DNA of 6,810 nucleotides. Source: Blastococcus sp. GTDB lineage: Bacteria > Actinomycetota > Actinomycetes > Mycobacteriales > Geodermatophilaceae. The stretch's first letter is position 1. Every line of letters starts with the position of its first letter. The position numbers and the translations under genes are program-made. The DNA is taken from the NCBI GenBank assembly GCA_025963345.1, contig JAOPUS010000420.1:1-6810 (forward strand). Reading direction: 5' to 3'. A model generated the notes under the pieces. It ran no database searches. It saw nothing but the letters and a program-made list of their open reading frames with translations, and had not been told where the DNA came from. Below, piece after piece: positions 1 to 5,336 of the stretch.

Positions 1-1
1 C

Positions 2-349
2 GAGGAGTGGGCCGCCCAGGTGCAGCAACTGCACGTCGTCGTCCTGCCGGAGCGCTACGGCACGCACTCGGTGGACGTGGAGATCGCCCGTGACGTGGGC
101 ACGCGGGTCGTCGCGCCGAGTTGCGGCTGGTTCGGCGACCAGTGGTCGGACGTGGTCACCTACGGCAACGACGAGGACGGCGGCCTGGACTCGGTGTCGC
201 TCACAGCGGCCGTGTCGGCGGCGCTCACCCGGCCGATGCCGCGTCCGGCCGACCGGGTCTGGCGGGCCGAGCAGCAGGAGGCGATCCGGCGCGTGCACGC
301 CGAGGTGTACGCCCAGGTCGCGGCCGATCGCCGGTGGGAGAGTGCGTGA
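2..349 (+). CDS. C-terminal part of a probable glycosyltransferase (5' end outside window)
   Basis: The reading frame is open from the first complete codon and ends at TGA 347-349, so about 115 C-terminal residues are present and the start lies off the window. The visible part has a YGTHS motif, then a VGTRVVAPSCGW stretch, a DQW, a YGNDEDG acidic turn, and a charged helical tail rich in Arg, Glu and Ala. From memory this pattern resembles the second Rossmann lobe of actinobacterial family-1-like (GT-B) glycosyltransferases, where a GTHS-containing loop and a 'VAPSCG' strand lie near the nucleotide-sugar site. This is recognition by eye and the sugar and acceptor are unknown. A GTG at 20-22 is in frame but is an internal codon here, not a convincing start. 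The gene is convergent with tRNA-Phe, whose 3' end is only 5 nt away, and I see no terminator hairpin between them. Confidence 0.6.
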   Translation, partial: EEWAAQVQQLHVVVLPERYGTHSVDVEIARDVGTRVVAPSCGWFGDQWSDVVTYGNDEDGGLDSVSLTAAVSAALTRPMPRPADRVWRAEQQEAIRRVHAEVYAQVAADRRWESA

Positions 350-354
350 CTGTG

Positions 355-428
355 TGGGCAGGGGCGGGGTCGAACCGCCGACCTCTCGCTTTTCAGGCGA
401 GCGCTCGTACCGACTGAGCTACCTGCCC
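355..428 (-). tRNA. tRNA-Phe (anticodon GAA)
   Basis: Read on the minus strand this folds as a complete 74-nt cloverleaf. The acceptor arms GGGCAGG and CCTGCCC pair over 7 bp. The D stem is GCTC/GAGC, the anticodon stem CTCGC/GCGAG encloses loop CTGAAAA (anticodon GAA), the T arm is GGCGG/CCGCC with a TTCGACC loop, and the discriminator is A355. No CCA is encoded (the next bases are CAC). It is the last gene of the Glu-Asp-Phe cluster, 32-35 nt after tRNA-Asp. Confidence 0.97.
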
Positions 429-460
429 CCACCAGTGCCGTGACGAACACGGGCACCGGA

Positions 461-537
461 TGGCGACCCTGACGGGACTCGAACCCGCGACCTCCGCCGT
501 GACAGGGCGGCGCGCTAACCAACTGCGCTACAGGGCC
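461..537 (-). tRNA. tRNA-Asp (anticodon GTC), CCA encoded
   Basis: The minus strand gives a canonical cloverleaf. Acceptor GGCCCTG pairs with CAGGGTC (one G-U), the D stem is GCGC/GCGC, the anticodon stem CCGCC/GGCGG holds loop CTGTCAC (anticodon GTC), and the T arm has loop TTCGAGT. The discriminator is G464, as expected for Asp. The three following bases (463-461) read CCA, so the mature 3' end is encoded here, unlike in its three sister tRNAs in this window. It is the middle gene of the cluster, 21 nt after tRNA-Glu. Confidence 0.97.
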
Positions 538-558
538 AAACTGTGGTGCGTTCGTGCG

Positions 559-631
559 TGCCCCCAACGGGGTTCGAACCCGTGCTACCGCCTTGAAAGG
601 GCGGCGTCCTGGACCACTAGACGATGGGGGC
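559..631 (-). tRNA. tRNA-Glu (anticodon TTC)
   Basis: This is a 73-nt cloverleaf on the minus strand. Acceptor GCCCCCA pairs with TGGGGGC, the anticodon stem CCGCC/GGCGG encloses CTTTCAA (anticodon TTC), the T arm is ACGGG/CCCGT with a TTCGAAC loop, and the discriminator is A559. No CCA is encoded. It is the promoter-proximal gene of a Glu-Asp-Phe cluster, an order common in actinobacteria. A TATTCT hexamer on the minus strand at 662-657 could be the -10 element, giving a leader of roughly 19 nt, but no good -35 box is seen, so this promoter is only a suggestion. Confidence 0.97.
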
Positions 632-663
632 TCGTAGTTCGCCGGGGGCGGTAGAAAGAATAC

Positions 664-1359
664 ATGGCCCCGTGGCGCACTCCGGCCCGGGGGCCGAAGG
701 CTGCGAAGCTACGTCGTGTGAGGACCCGCCCGCGTACCGTCGCCCCCCTGTTGCTGAGCCTGCTCACCGTGCCCGTAGTCCTGGCCGGATGCGGTGGCGG
801 GGAGGCCGAGGAGCAGTCGTCCTCGGCGACGCACTCGGCGGCGGAGACCACGGCCGCGGCGGAGACCTTTGCCGACGGGGCCACGGCGGAGGACAGCGCC
901 ACGGATGTGCCCCCCTTCCCCGGGAACGCCGAGCCCGACACTGCCGACCCGTCGTCCGGGGCCTCAGTGACGGTGAGCGACATCCGCGTCGGCCGGCATG
1001 ACGGCTTCGACCGGGTCGTGTTCGAGGTCGGCGGCACCGGCACACCCGGCTGGGACGTGCGGTACGTGGACACGGCGTCGTCCCAGGGCAGCGGTGAGGC
1101 CGTGGACGTCGCCGGAGACGCCGTGCTCCAGGTGACCCTGACCGGTGCCGGCTACCCCTACGCGACCGGCGTCGAGGAGTACTCCGCGTCGGGCCCGCTG
1201 TCCGCCGCGGGCACCGAGACGGTCACCGAGGTCGTCTTCGACGCCACGTTCGAAGGGACGACGGTGGCCTTCGTCGGTACCACCGAGCGGGCGCCGTTCC
1301 GGGTCTACCTGCTGGAGAACCCCGCTCGCGTGGTGCTCGAGGTGGCCAACCCGTCCTGA
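664..1359 (+). CDS. AMIN-like domain lipoprotein, secreted and membrane-anchored
   Basis: The product has 231 residues. A basic N-terminus and a Leu/Val-rich h-region end in a lipobox (VLAGC, Cys43), so it should be lipid-anchored outside the membrane. Residues 44-99 form a Glu/Thr/Ala/Ser-rich linker of low complexity. The folded domain covers about 100-231 with DIRVGRHDGFDRVVFE (106-121), GTGTPGW (124-130), FEGTT (196-200) and NPARVVLEV (219-227). That matches the beta-rich AMIN-like domain of actinobacterial lipoproteins as I recall it; AMIN domains in general bind envelope polymers, but the ligand here is unknown. The start is uncertain. ATG 664 has AGAAAG 5 nt upstream, but GTG 718 (residue 19) would give a more usual 24-residue signal peptide and leave more room for the divergent tRNA promoter. 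The stop lies in a hairpin shared with the convergent gene. Confidence 0.85.
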   Translation: MAPWRTPARGPKAAKLRRVRTRPRTVAPLLLSLLTVPVVLAGCGGGEAEEQSSSATHSAAETTAAAETFADGATAEDSATDVPPFPGNAEPDTADPSSGASVTVSDIRVGRHDGFDRVVFEVGGTGTPGWDVRYVDTASSQGSGEAVDVAGDAVLQVTLTGAGYPYATGVEEYSASGPLSAAGTETVTEVVFDATFEGTTVAFVGTTERAPFRVYLLENPARVVLEVANPS

Positions 1360-1372
1360 GCCGGGGGCTCAG
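1356..1372. terminator. Hairpin carrying the stop codons of two convergent genes
   Basis: CTGAGCC (1356-1362) and GGCTCAG (1366-1372) form a perfect 7-bp stem closed by GGG. The plus gene's TGA (1357-1359) is in the left arm and the minus gene's TGA (complement of 1369-1371) is in the right arm, so the two ends are mirror images. No T-tract follows on either strand. Position and symmetry suggest a bidirectional terminator of the U-poor kind described in actinobacteria; that role is inferred. Confidence 0.55.
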
Positions 1373-1707
1373 CCGAGCGTGGCGGTGAGTTCGACAGCGT
1401 CGTCGGTGACGCTGGTGCACGTGATCGACAGCGGTCCGGCGCTGACGCTCTCGCCCTCCCCGCAGGAGACGCTCGCCCCCGCCACACCGAGCGTCGCGCG
1501 GCCGTCCTGCGTGCCGGCGAACTCCAGCTTCGTGCCGAGAATCTCGGCCTCGGCGCCGGCGCCGGAGAGCGTGGCCGTGCAGGAGCTCGGCGAGCAGGAC
1601 ACGTTGTCCGAGCTGAACGAGCAACCGGTCAGCGGGAGCAGGGCCAGTGCGCCGGTGAGCAGACCGGCGGAGATCCGGGCTGCGCGGGGCTTCGGCGTCG
1701 AGGACAT
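1369..1707 (-). CDS. Small cysteine-containing lipoprotein, function unknown
   Basis: The 112-residue product begins with a short basic segment and a hydrophobic stretch ending in a lipobox (PLTGC, Cys29), so it should be lipidated and exported. The mature part has four more cysteines (38, 43, 82, 97), an even number that would suit two disulfides in an extracytoplasmic protein. It is rich in Ser, Thr, Gly and Ala with alternating hydrophobic residues, suggesting a small beta fold. I recall similar short lipoproteins in Geodermatophilaceae but know no function. It lies 46 nt downstream of the metallophosphoesterase on the same strand, so it may be the last gene of that operon, although a possible leaderless promoter of its own is seen. 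No Shine-Dalgarno precedes the ATG. Confidence 0.8.
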   Translation of the reverse strand: MSSTPKPRAARISAGLLTGALALLPLTGCSFSSDNVSCSPSSCTATLSGAGAEAEILGTKLEFAGTQDGRATLGVAGASVSCGEGESVSAGPLSITCTSVTDDAVELTATLG

Positions 1708-1713
1708 GGCGCG

Positions 1714-1742
1714 AGCCTAGGGTGCCGTCATCGTCGGGTCGG
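1714..1742 (-). promoter_or_regulatory. Possible leaderless promoter of the small lipoprotein gene
   Basis: On the minus strand TAGGCT (1719-1714) fits the TANNNT -10 pattern and ends 6 nt before the ATG, which would place the transcript start at or next to the A of the start codon. The -35 position at 17-nt spacing reads CCGACC, a poor match. Lack of a Shine-Dalgarno upstream of the gene fits leaderless translation. Weak support. Confidence 0.25.
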
Positions 1743-1753
1743 GGACGTCGGGC

Positions 1754-3295
1754 TCATCCGGTGGGAGAGGCCGGGGTGCCGTCGGCGGGGGTGTCCGTAC
1801 TGCCCGCCGGACCGCCGGACGTGTCCTCCGCCAGCGGGACGACGGTGCGCTGGATGGTCACCTCGGTCTCCCCGAGCCCCCCGAGCGTGATCTCGTCGTA
1901 GGCGCGCAACGCGCCGGTGCCGGCGTCCAGGTAGAGAACCGTGCAGGTCAGCGGCTGGGGGTAGTCACCCTGCAGGCCGCGCAGTCCGGCGCCACCGGTG
2001 GATCCCTCGACCATCAGCCGCGTCCCCTTGTCCAGCACGGACACGGCGCGCTTGTGCGTGTGCCCGGCCAGGACGAGGGGGACGGCGCCGTCCAGCGGCG
2101 CGGCCTGTTTCGGGTCGTGGACCAGCGCGACGGCCGGAGCGGCCGGGAGGGTGTCGACGAAGTCCGTGAGCTTCTGCCCCGACTGCGTGAGGACGTCGGT
2201 GCCGGCGGTGTCGTCCCCGGTGCTCTTGTCCGGGGTGAAGAGCGGGTCCGGCGTCCCGACGATCTCGATGCCCGCGATGGTCACGGCTGAGTCGTCGAGG
2301 ACGGTGGCGTTGGGCTGGGCGGCGATCAGGGCTGCCGTCGTGCCGGAGTCGTGGTTGCCGCGGATGTAGACGTACGGGACGCCGAGCTGCCCCACCGAGC
2401 CGATCAGCTGGTTCTCCGGCGTGCTGCCCCAGTCGGTGATGTCGCCGGTGTCGAGGACGCCGTCGACCTTGAACTGGTCCACGACCTGGCGCATCAGGTC
2501 GAATCCGGCCGGGTTCAGGTGCAGGTCGGACACGTGCAGCAGGGCGACGGTCTGGTCGGTCCCACCGGGCGCCGGGAGCGCGGAGATCGTCGAGTAGAGC
2601 GTGCCGACGTTGGCGACCAGGTCCTCCAGGGAGGCGCGGTAGGCGTCGAAGCGGGCGACGATGTCCTCGGCGCTGCCGATCAGGCTGTTGGCGTTGACGA
2701 GCAACCCGGTGTACGTGGGCTGGGAGAGGGCCTCAGGGCGCCAGGTGGCCGCGCCCAGCCCGGCTGTCCCCAGCAGCAGGACCGTGGTGAGGCCGGCGGC
2801 GATGACCGATTCACGGCGTCGGCGCAGCACGATCAGCGAGGTGAGGGCCGCCCCGGCGATCGCGACGCCGGCGGTGGTCCAGGCCAGCCGCACCACCGCG
2901 GCGCGCAGGTCGTCGCTCACCTGGTTCACGACTCCGGCCAGCCGCACGGGGTCGGTCGCCAGCGCCTGGGCGCGCCCCTGGTCGACCCGTTGGAGCGCGA
3001 TGTCCAGGCGCAGCGGACCGTCGTAGACGTCCACGTTCAGGTCCCCGAGCGGCGGGATGGCGACGGCGGCGCCGCCACCCGCGGGCCGGAAGGCGAGTGT
3101 CGCGTCGAAGGGGCCGATCGGCGCCGAGATCCGGCCGAACAGCAGGACGGCGATGACGGCGCCGGTCAGGGCGACGGCCACGCGGAGGGACCAGCGACCG
3201 GCCACCCGCGCCCTGTTCGGCCAGCGGGGCGGCGGAGCAGTGATCGACTCGGTGCCGGGGGTTCCGGCCTCGCTCGGCTCGCTCACCCCCATCAC
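1754..3295 (-). CDS. Membrane-anchored calcineurin-like metallophosphoesterase
   Basis: The product has 513 residues. Helices are predicted at about 38-55, 139-157 and 164-185, and the phosphoesterase domain at about 248-460. The dimetal-site motifs are present in order: SDLHL (Asp257, His259), GDITD (Gly284, Asp285), GNHD (Asn314, His315), a single His in LVHD (His393) and GHTH (His412, His414), so the enzyme should be active on phosphoesters; the substrate is unknown. Arg-rich segments before helix 1 and between helices 2 and 3 (RRRRE) indicate these are cytoplasmic, which places residues 56-138 and the catalytic domain outside the cell. The tail (about 492-513) is Thr/Pro/Gly/Ser-rich. The gene begins GTG-ATG one nucleotide after the GtrA stop codon, with no clear Shine-Dalgarno, so translational coupling is likely. 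GTG 3295, ATG 3292 or the GTG two codons later could each be the true start. Confidence 0.9.
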   Translation of the reverse strand: MMGVSEPSEAGTPGTESITAPPPRWPNRARVAGRWSLRVAVALTGAVIAVLLFGRISAPIGPFDATLAFRPAGGGAAVAIPPLGDLNVDVYDGPLRLDIALQRVDQGRAQALATDPVRLAGVVNQVSDDLRAAVVRLAWTTAGVAIAGAALTSLIVLRRRRESVIAAGLTTVLLLGTAGLGAATWRPEALSQPTYTGLLVNANSLIGSAEDIVARFDAYRASLEDLVANVGTLYSTISALPAPGGTDQTVALLHVSDLHLNPAGFDLMRQVVDQFKVDGVLDTGDITDWGSTPENQLIGSVGQLGVPYVYIRGNHDSGTTAALIAAQPNATVLDDSAVTIAGIEIVGTPDPLFTPDKSTGDDTAGTDVLTQSGQKLTDFVDTLPAAPAVALVHDPKQAAPLDGAVPLVLAGHTHKRAVSVLDKGTRLMVEGSTGGAGLRGLQGDYPQPLTCTVLYLDAGTGALRAYDEITLGGLGETEVTIQRTVVPLAEDTSGGPAGSTDTPADGTPASPTG

Positions 3296-3296
3296 G

Positions 3297-3818
3297 CTAT
3301 CGAGCGGCGGGGAGTCCCGTCGGGCGGAAGATCCAGCGCAGCGCCACGAATCGCATGAGGCCGATCGCAGCGGTGACCGCGGCGACCAGGGTGATCTGCA
3401 GGAGCATGTGCGCCGAACCGACCGAGGAGTTCAGCCAGCCGAGGGCCAGGCTCGTCGCGAGCAGCCCGAAGAGGGCGACGGCGCCGGCCTCGACCTGCGC
3501 GTTGATCCAGGTCACCCGCTCCTCGGCGCGGAAGGTGAGCCGGCGGTGCATCTCGTTGGCGAGGATCGAGGAGGCGACGGTGGCGATCAGGTGGGCCGGG
3601 AGGTATCCGAGGGCGCCCAGGCTGATGTAGAGCAGGCCGTAGGCGGCGGTCGAGGCGCCACCCACGAGGACGAACCGGGCGAACTGTGCGAAGGCGTCGT
3701 CCCGTCGCAGCCGCGCCTGGAACAGCGCGACGCCGCGACGCAGGTGCCGCGCGTGCGACACGTCGCCCAAGAACTCGGCGGCCACCGGCCGGTAGCGCAG
3801 CAGGGACGGGCAGGTCAC
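3297..3818 (-). CDS. GtrA-family four-helix membrane protein
   Basis: The 173-residue product has a basic soluble N-terminus (1-45) followed by four hydrophobic helices at about 47-69, 71-88, 107-129 and 139-161. Family features include FVLVGGASTAAYGLLY in helix 1, the ANEMHRRLTF stretch at the end of helix 2 and the RFVALRWIF C-terminus. GtrA-like proteins take part in synthesis of cell-surface polysaccharides and are often proposed to move undecaprenyl-phosphate-linked sugars across the membrane; the actual lipid-linked substrate here is unknown. The start is GTG 3818, chosen because GAGAGG lies 6 nt upstream. It is the first gene of the minus-strand group, and its TAG stop is followed after 1 nt by the start of the metallophosphoesterase. 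A typical GtrA partner glycosyltransferase is not adjacent; the only candidate in the window is the partial gene at the left edge, about 3 kb away. Confidence 0.88.
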   Translation of the reverse strand: MTCPSLLRYRPVAAEFLGDVSHARHLRRGVALFQARLRRDDAFAQFARFVLVGGASTAAYGLLYISLGALGYLPAHLIATVASSILANEMHRRLTFRAEERVTWINAQVEAGAVALFGLLATSLALGWLNSSVGSAHMLLQITLVAAVTAAIGLMRFVALRWIFRPTGLPAAR

Positions 3819-3824
3819 GCGGTT

Positions 3825-3830
3825 CCTCTC
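3825..3830 (-). promoter_or_regulatory. Ribosome binding site of the GtrA gene
   Basis: GAGAGG on the minus strand lies 6 nt before GTG 3818. It is one of the few good Shine-Dalgarno matches in the window and fixes the start of the GtrA gene. Confidence 0.6.
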
Positions 3831-3897
3831 GAAGAAATGGTGAGCAGGGTCAAGGCTCCTCTTCCGCCCTAACCGTTGTCACCAGAGAACATGCCCG

Positions 3898-3912
3898 GTC
3901 ACCCTGACAGGG
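3898..3912. promoter_or_regulatory. Overlapping palindromes between divergent genes, possible operator
   Basis: GTCA-CCC-TGAC (3898-3908) and CCCTG-A-CAGGG (3902-3912) are two overlapping dyads in the 177-bp spacer between the GtrA operon and the Rieske gene. A further GTCACC copy at 3878-3883 lies 20 bp, about two helical turns, from the copy at 3898-3903. This layout could bind a dimeric regulator serving both directions. No sigma-factor boxes are clear, and short dyads are frequent in GC-rich DNA, so support is low. Confidence 0.25.
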
Positions 3913-3983
3913 CCCCGTGTCATTGATCACCATCGGCGTGCCCTGTTCGCTCCGGAAGGGCGTCGACGCCGTGACCTGGGGGT

Positions 3984-3988
3984 AGGGG
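3984..3988 (+). promoter_or_regulatory. Ribosome binding site of the DUF2231-Rieske gene
   Basis: AGGGG lies 7 nt before ATG 3996. For the in-frame GTG at 3990 the same motif would be only 1 nt away, so this site favours ATG 3996 as the start. Confidence 0.6.
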
Positions 3989-3995
3989 TGTGGCC

Positions 3996-4877
3996 ATGAG
4001 CCTCATGGGGATCCTCGACCGGGTGGGCGACTCGCCCGCGTTCGACAAGGTCATCGAACCGGTCCGGCGTGCGGTCCAGGGGGCGTTGCGGCCGCAGGCG
4101 GTGAACGACTTCCTGCACGGGACGTGGCTGGGGCATCCGCTGCACCCGGTATTGGTGCACGTGCCCGTGGGCAGTTGGGTGTCCGCCGGGCTGCTGGACC
4201 TGATCCCGCCGCTGCGGCCCGCCGCCACCGTGCTCATCGGTGCCGGCGTCGCGGGTGCGGTGCCTGCATCGCTGGCCGGCGCGGCCGACTGGGCGGAGGC
4301 GGATATCGGCGTCCGGCGGCTGGGGGCGCTGCACGCCGCCGCCAACACCGCGGCGCTCGGGCTGTACGTCGGCTCCCTGATGGCGCGGGGCAGGGGGCGC
4401 GGCTCGCTGGGCCGGGTGCTCGCCTACGCAGGGCTCGGCGTCGCAGGGGGGTCCGCGGCGATCGGGGGGCACATGTCCTACGCGCAGTCGGCCGGGGTCT
4501 CGCACTCGGCGAGCGCGGCACGGGCGCTCATTCCCGAGTGGATCGACCTCGGCCCGCTCGACGATCTGCCCGAGGGGCGCCCGGCCCTTCGGACGGGCAG
4601 GGGGCGCAGCGCCGCCGTCCCGGTGGCCGCCGTCCGCCGTGGCGCACGGGTGGATGTCTTCGTCGCGGCCTGCTCCCACCTGGCGGGACCGCTGGACGAG
4701 GGAACCGTGGAGGACGTCCGCGGCGCGCAGTGCCTGGTCTGCCCTCGGCACGGGTCCGCGTTCGACCTCGGGACGGGCCAGCCGCGCCGGGGCCCGTCGG
4801 CGAACGCCCAGGAGAAGCTCGAGGTGCGCATGGAGGCGGGGCGGGTGATGGCCCGGCTGGCCGGGCGCCATGGGTAG
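3996..4877 (+). CDS. DUF2231 membrane protein with C-terminal Rieske [2Fe-2S] domain
   Basis: The 293-residue product has two parts. The first (about 1-170) is a DUF2231-type membrane domain, marked by GHPLHPVLVHVPVGSW (46-61), whose His and Pro residues are typical of that family, followed by hydrophobic helices at about 60-72, 76-95, 110-128 and 140-158. The second (about 205-291) is a Rieske domain: Cys226-Ser-His228 and Cys249-Pro-Arg-His252 are the four cluster ligands, followed by GSAFDL and a GxPxxGPS turn. It should therefore hold a [2Fe-2S] cluster next to the membrane and move single electrons; donor and acceptor are unknown, and the membrane domain's His residues could bind a second cofactor (inference). 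An extra Cys246 lies three residues before the second ligand pair. It is transcribed alone, divergent from the GtrA operon. The start is ATG 3996 because AGGGG is correctly spaced. Confidence 0.9.
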   Translation: MSLMGILDRVGDSPAFDKVIEPVRRAVQGALRPQAVNDFLHGTWLGHPLHPVLVHVPVGSWVSAGLLDLIPPLRPAATVLIGAGVAGAVPASLAGAADWAEADIGVRRLGALHAAANTAALGLYVGSLMARGRGRGSLGRVLAYAGLGVAGGSAAIGGHMSYAQSAGVSHSASAARALIPEWIDLGPLDDLPEGRPALRTGRGRSAAVPVAAVRRGARVDVFVAACSHLAGPLDEGTVEDVRGAQCLVCPRHGSAFDLGTGQPRRGPSANAQEKLEVRMEAGRVMARLAGRHG

Positions 4878-4902
4878 ATCGGCGCCATCGGTGGAAAAGA
4901 AG

Positions 4903-4943
4903 CCGGCCCGGCCGCCCCGGGGGGAACGGGTCAGCCGGGCCGG
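4903..4943. terminator. Strong GC hairpin downstream of the Rieske gene
   Basis: CCGGCCCGGC (4903-4912) and GCCGGGCCGG (4934-4943) form a perfect 10-bp stem around a 21-nt loop, 25 nt after the Rieske stop codon. The plus-strand 3' flank is not T-rich. The left flank is A-rich (GAAAAGAAG), so read on the minus strand the hairpin is followed by CTTCTTTTC, a better intrinsic terminator. It may stop transcription in both directions. Confidence 0.6.
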
Positions 4944-5159
4944 GGTCGTTACCCGCCGTGCGCTCGCGCGCCGGGCGGACGATTCCGCGGCCGGGTGGCA
5001 GGGCGACATCGCCCGGCCACCCGACCGGAGCGGTGATGACGGTACGTAATCAGCGACTACCCGCGGCATCCCCTGATCGGGTGGAAGACGCCCGAACTCG
5101 GTGACTCAACGCACATCCCTCGTGGTTCGGTTCCCGAGGCGATCGGGCACCCTCCGGTG

Positions 5160-5258
5160 GTGTTCTTCCTCTTCTCGAGCCGGCTCGGCTGCCTGGGCTC
5201 CTTGGCGGTCTCCGCCGTCCTGACCCTGCTGCTGCTCCTGGTGTTCGACGTCCTGTGA
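5160..5258 (+). CDS. 32-residue single-helix membrane protein, unknown function
   Basis: The reading frame encodes a 32-residue protein beginning MFFLFSSRLGCLGSL and ending in a Leu-rich helix (about 9-29) closed by FDVL. The pattern of one Arg at position 8, a GCLGS turn and a run of five Leu is that of a small single-pass membrane protein, and I recall near-identical short proteins annotated as hypothetical in Geodermatophilaceae. Start choice is GTG 5160 or the adjacent in-frame GTG 5157. No good Shine-Dalgarno is close (a GAGG lies about 20 nt upstream). The frame stays open upstream to 5040 without another usual start codon, so a longer product is possible only with a rare start. The gene converges on the nitroreductase gene. 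Cellular role is unknown. Confidence 0.55.
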   Translation: MFFLFSSRLGCLGSLAVSAVLTLLLLLVFDVL

Positions 5259-5272
5259 CGCCTGCAGGTGGT

Positions 5273-5295
5273 CCGGGAGACCCGGCCGCGCCGGG
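5273..5295. terminator. Two overlapping hairpins between convergent genes
   Basis: CCGGG-AGA-CCCGG (5273-5285) and CCCGGC-CGC-GCCGGG (5281-5295) share the middle CCCGG segment, so only one can form at a time. They sit in the 78-bp gap between the small membrane protein (stop 5258) and the nitroreductase gene (stop 5337 on the minus strand), the usual place for a bidirectional terminator. Neither strand has a T-tract. Confidence 0.45.
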
Positions 5296-5336
5296 CCGCT
5301 GGCGGATGCAGAAACCCGCTGTGATGCGCTTGTCCG

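Noticed and set aside
160..654. Open frames on both strands across the tRNA cluster (peptides such as GLEPATSAVTG)
   Set aside because: They translate tRNA genes that fold as complete cloverleafs, so they are not proteins.
585..1073. 162-codon minus-strand frame opposite the AMIN-like lipoprotein
   Set aside because: It runs antisense to a well-supported lipoprotein and through the tRNA-Glu promoter zone, with low-complexity content.
2351..3358. 335-codon plus-strand frame opposite the metallophosphoesterase
   Set aside because: It is rich in Gly, Arg, Asp and Val without motifs, while the minus strand carries intact metal-site motifs, so it is an antisense shadow.
3927..5069. 380-codon minus-strand frame opposite the Rieske gene
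   Set aside because: Arg/Pro/Gly-rich with no family resemblance; the plus strand holds a clear DUF2231-Rieske protein.
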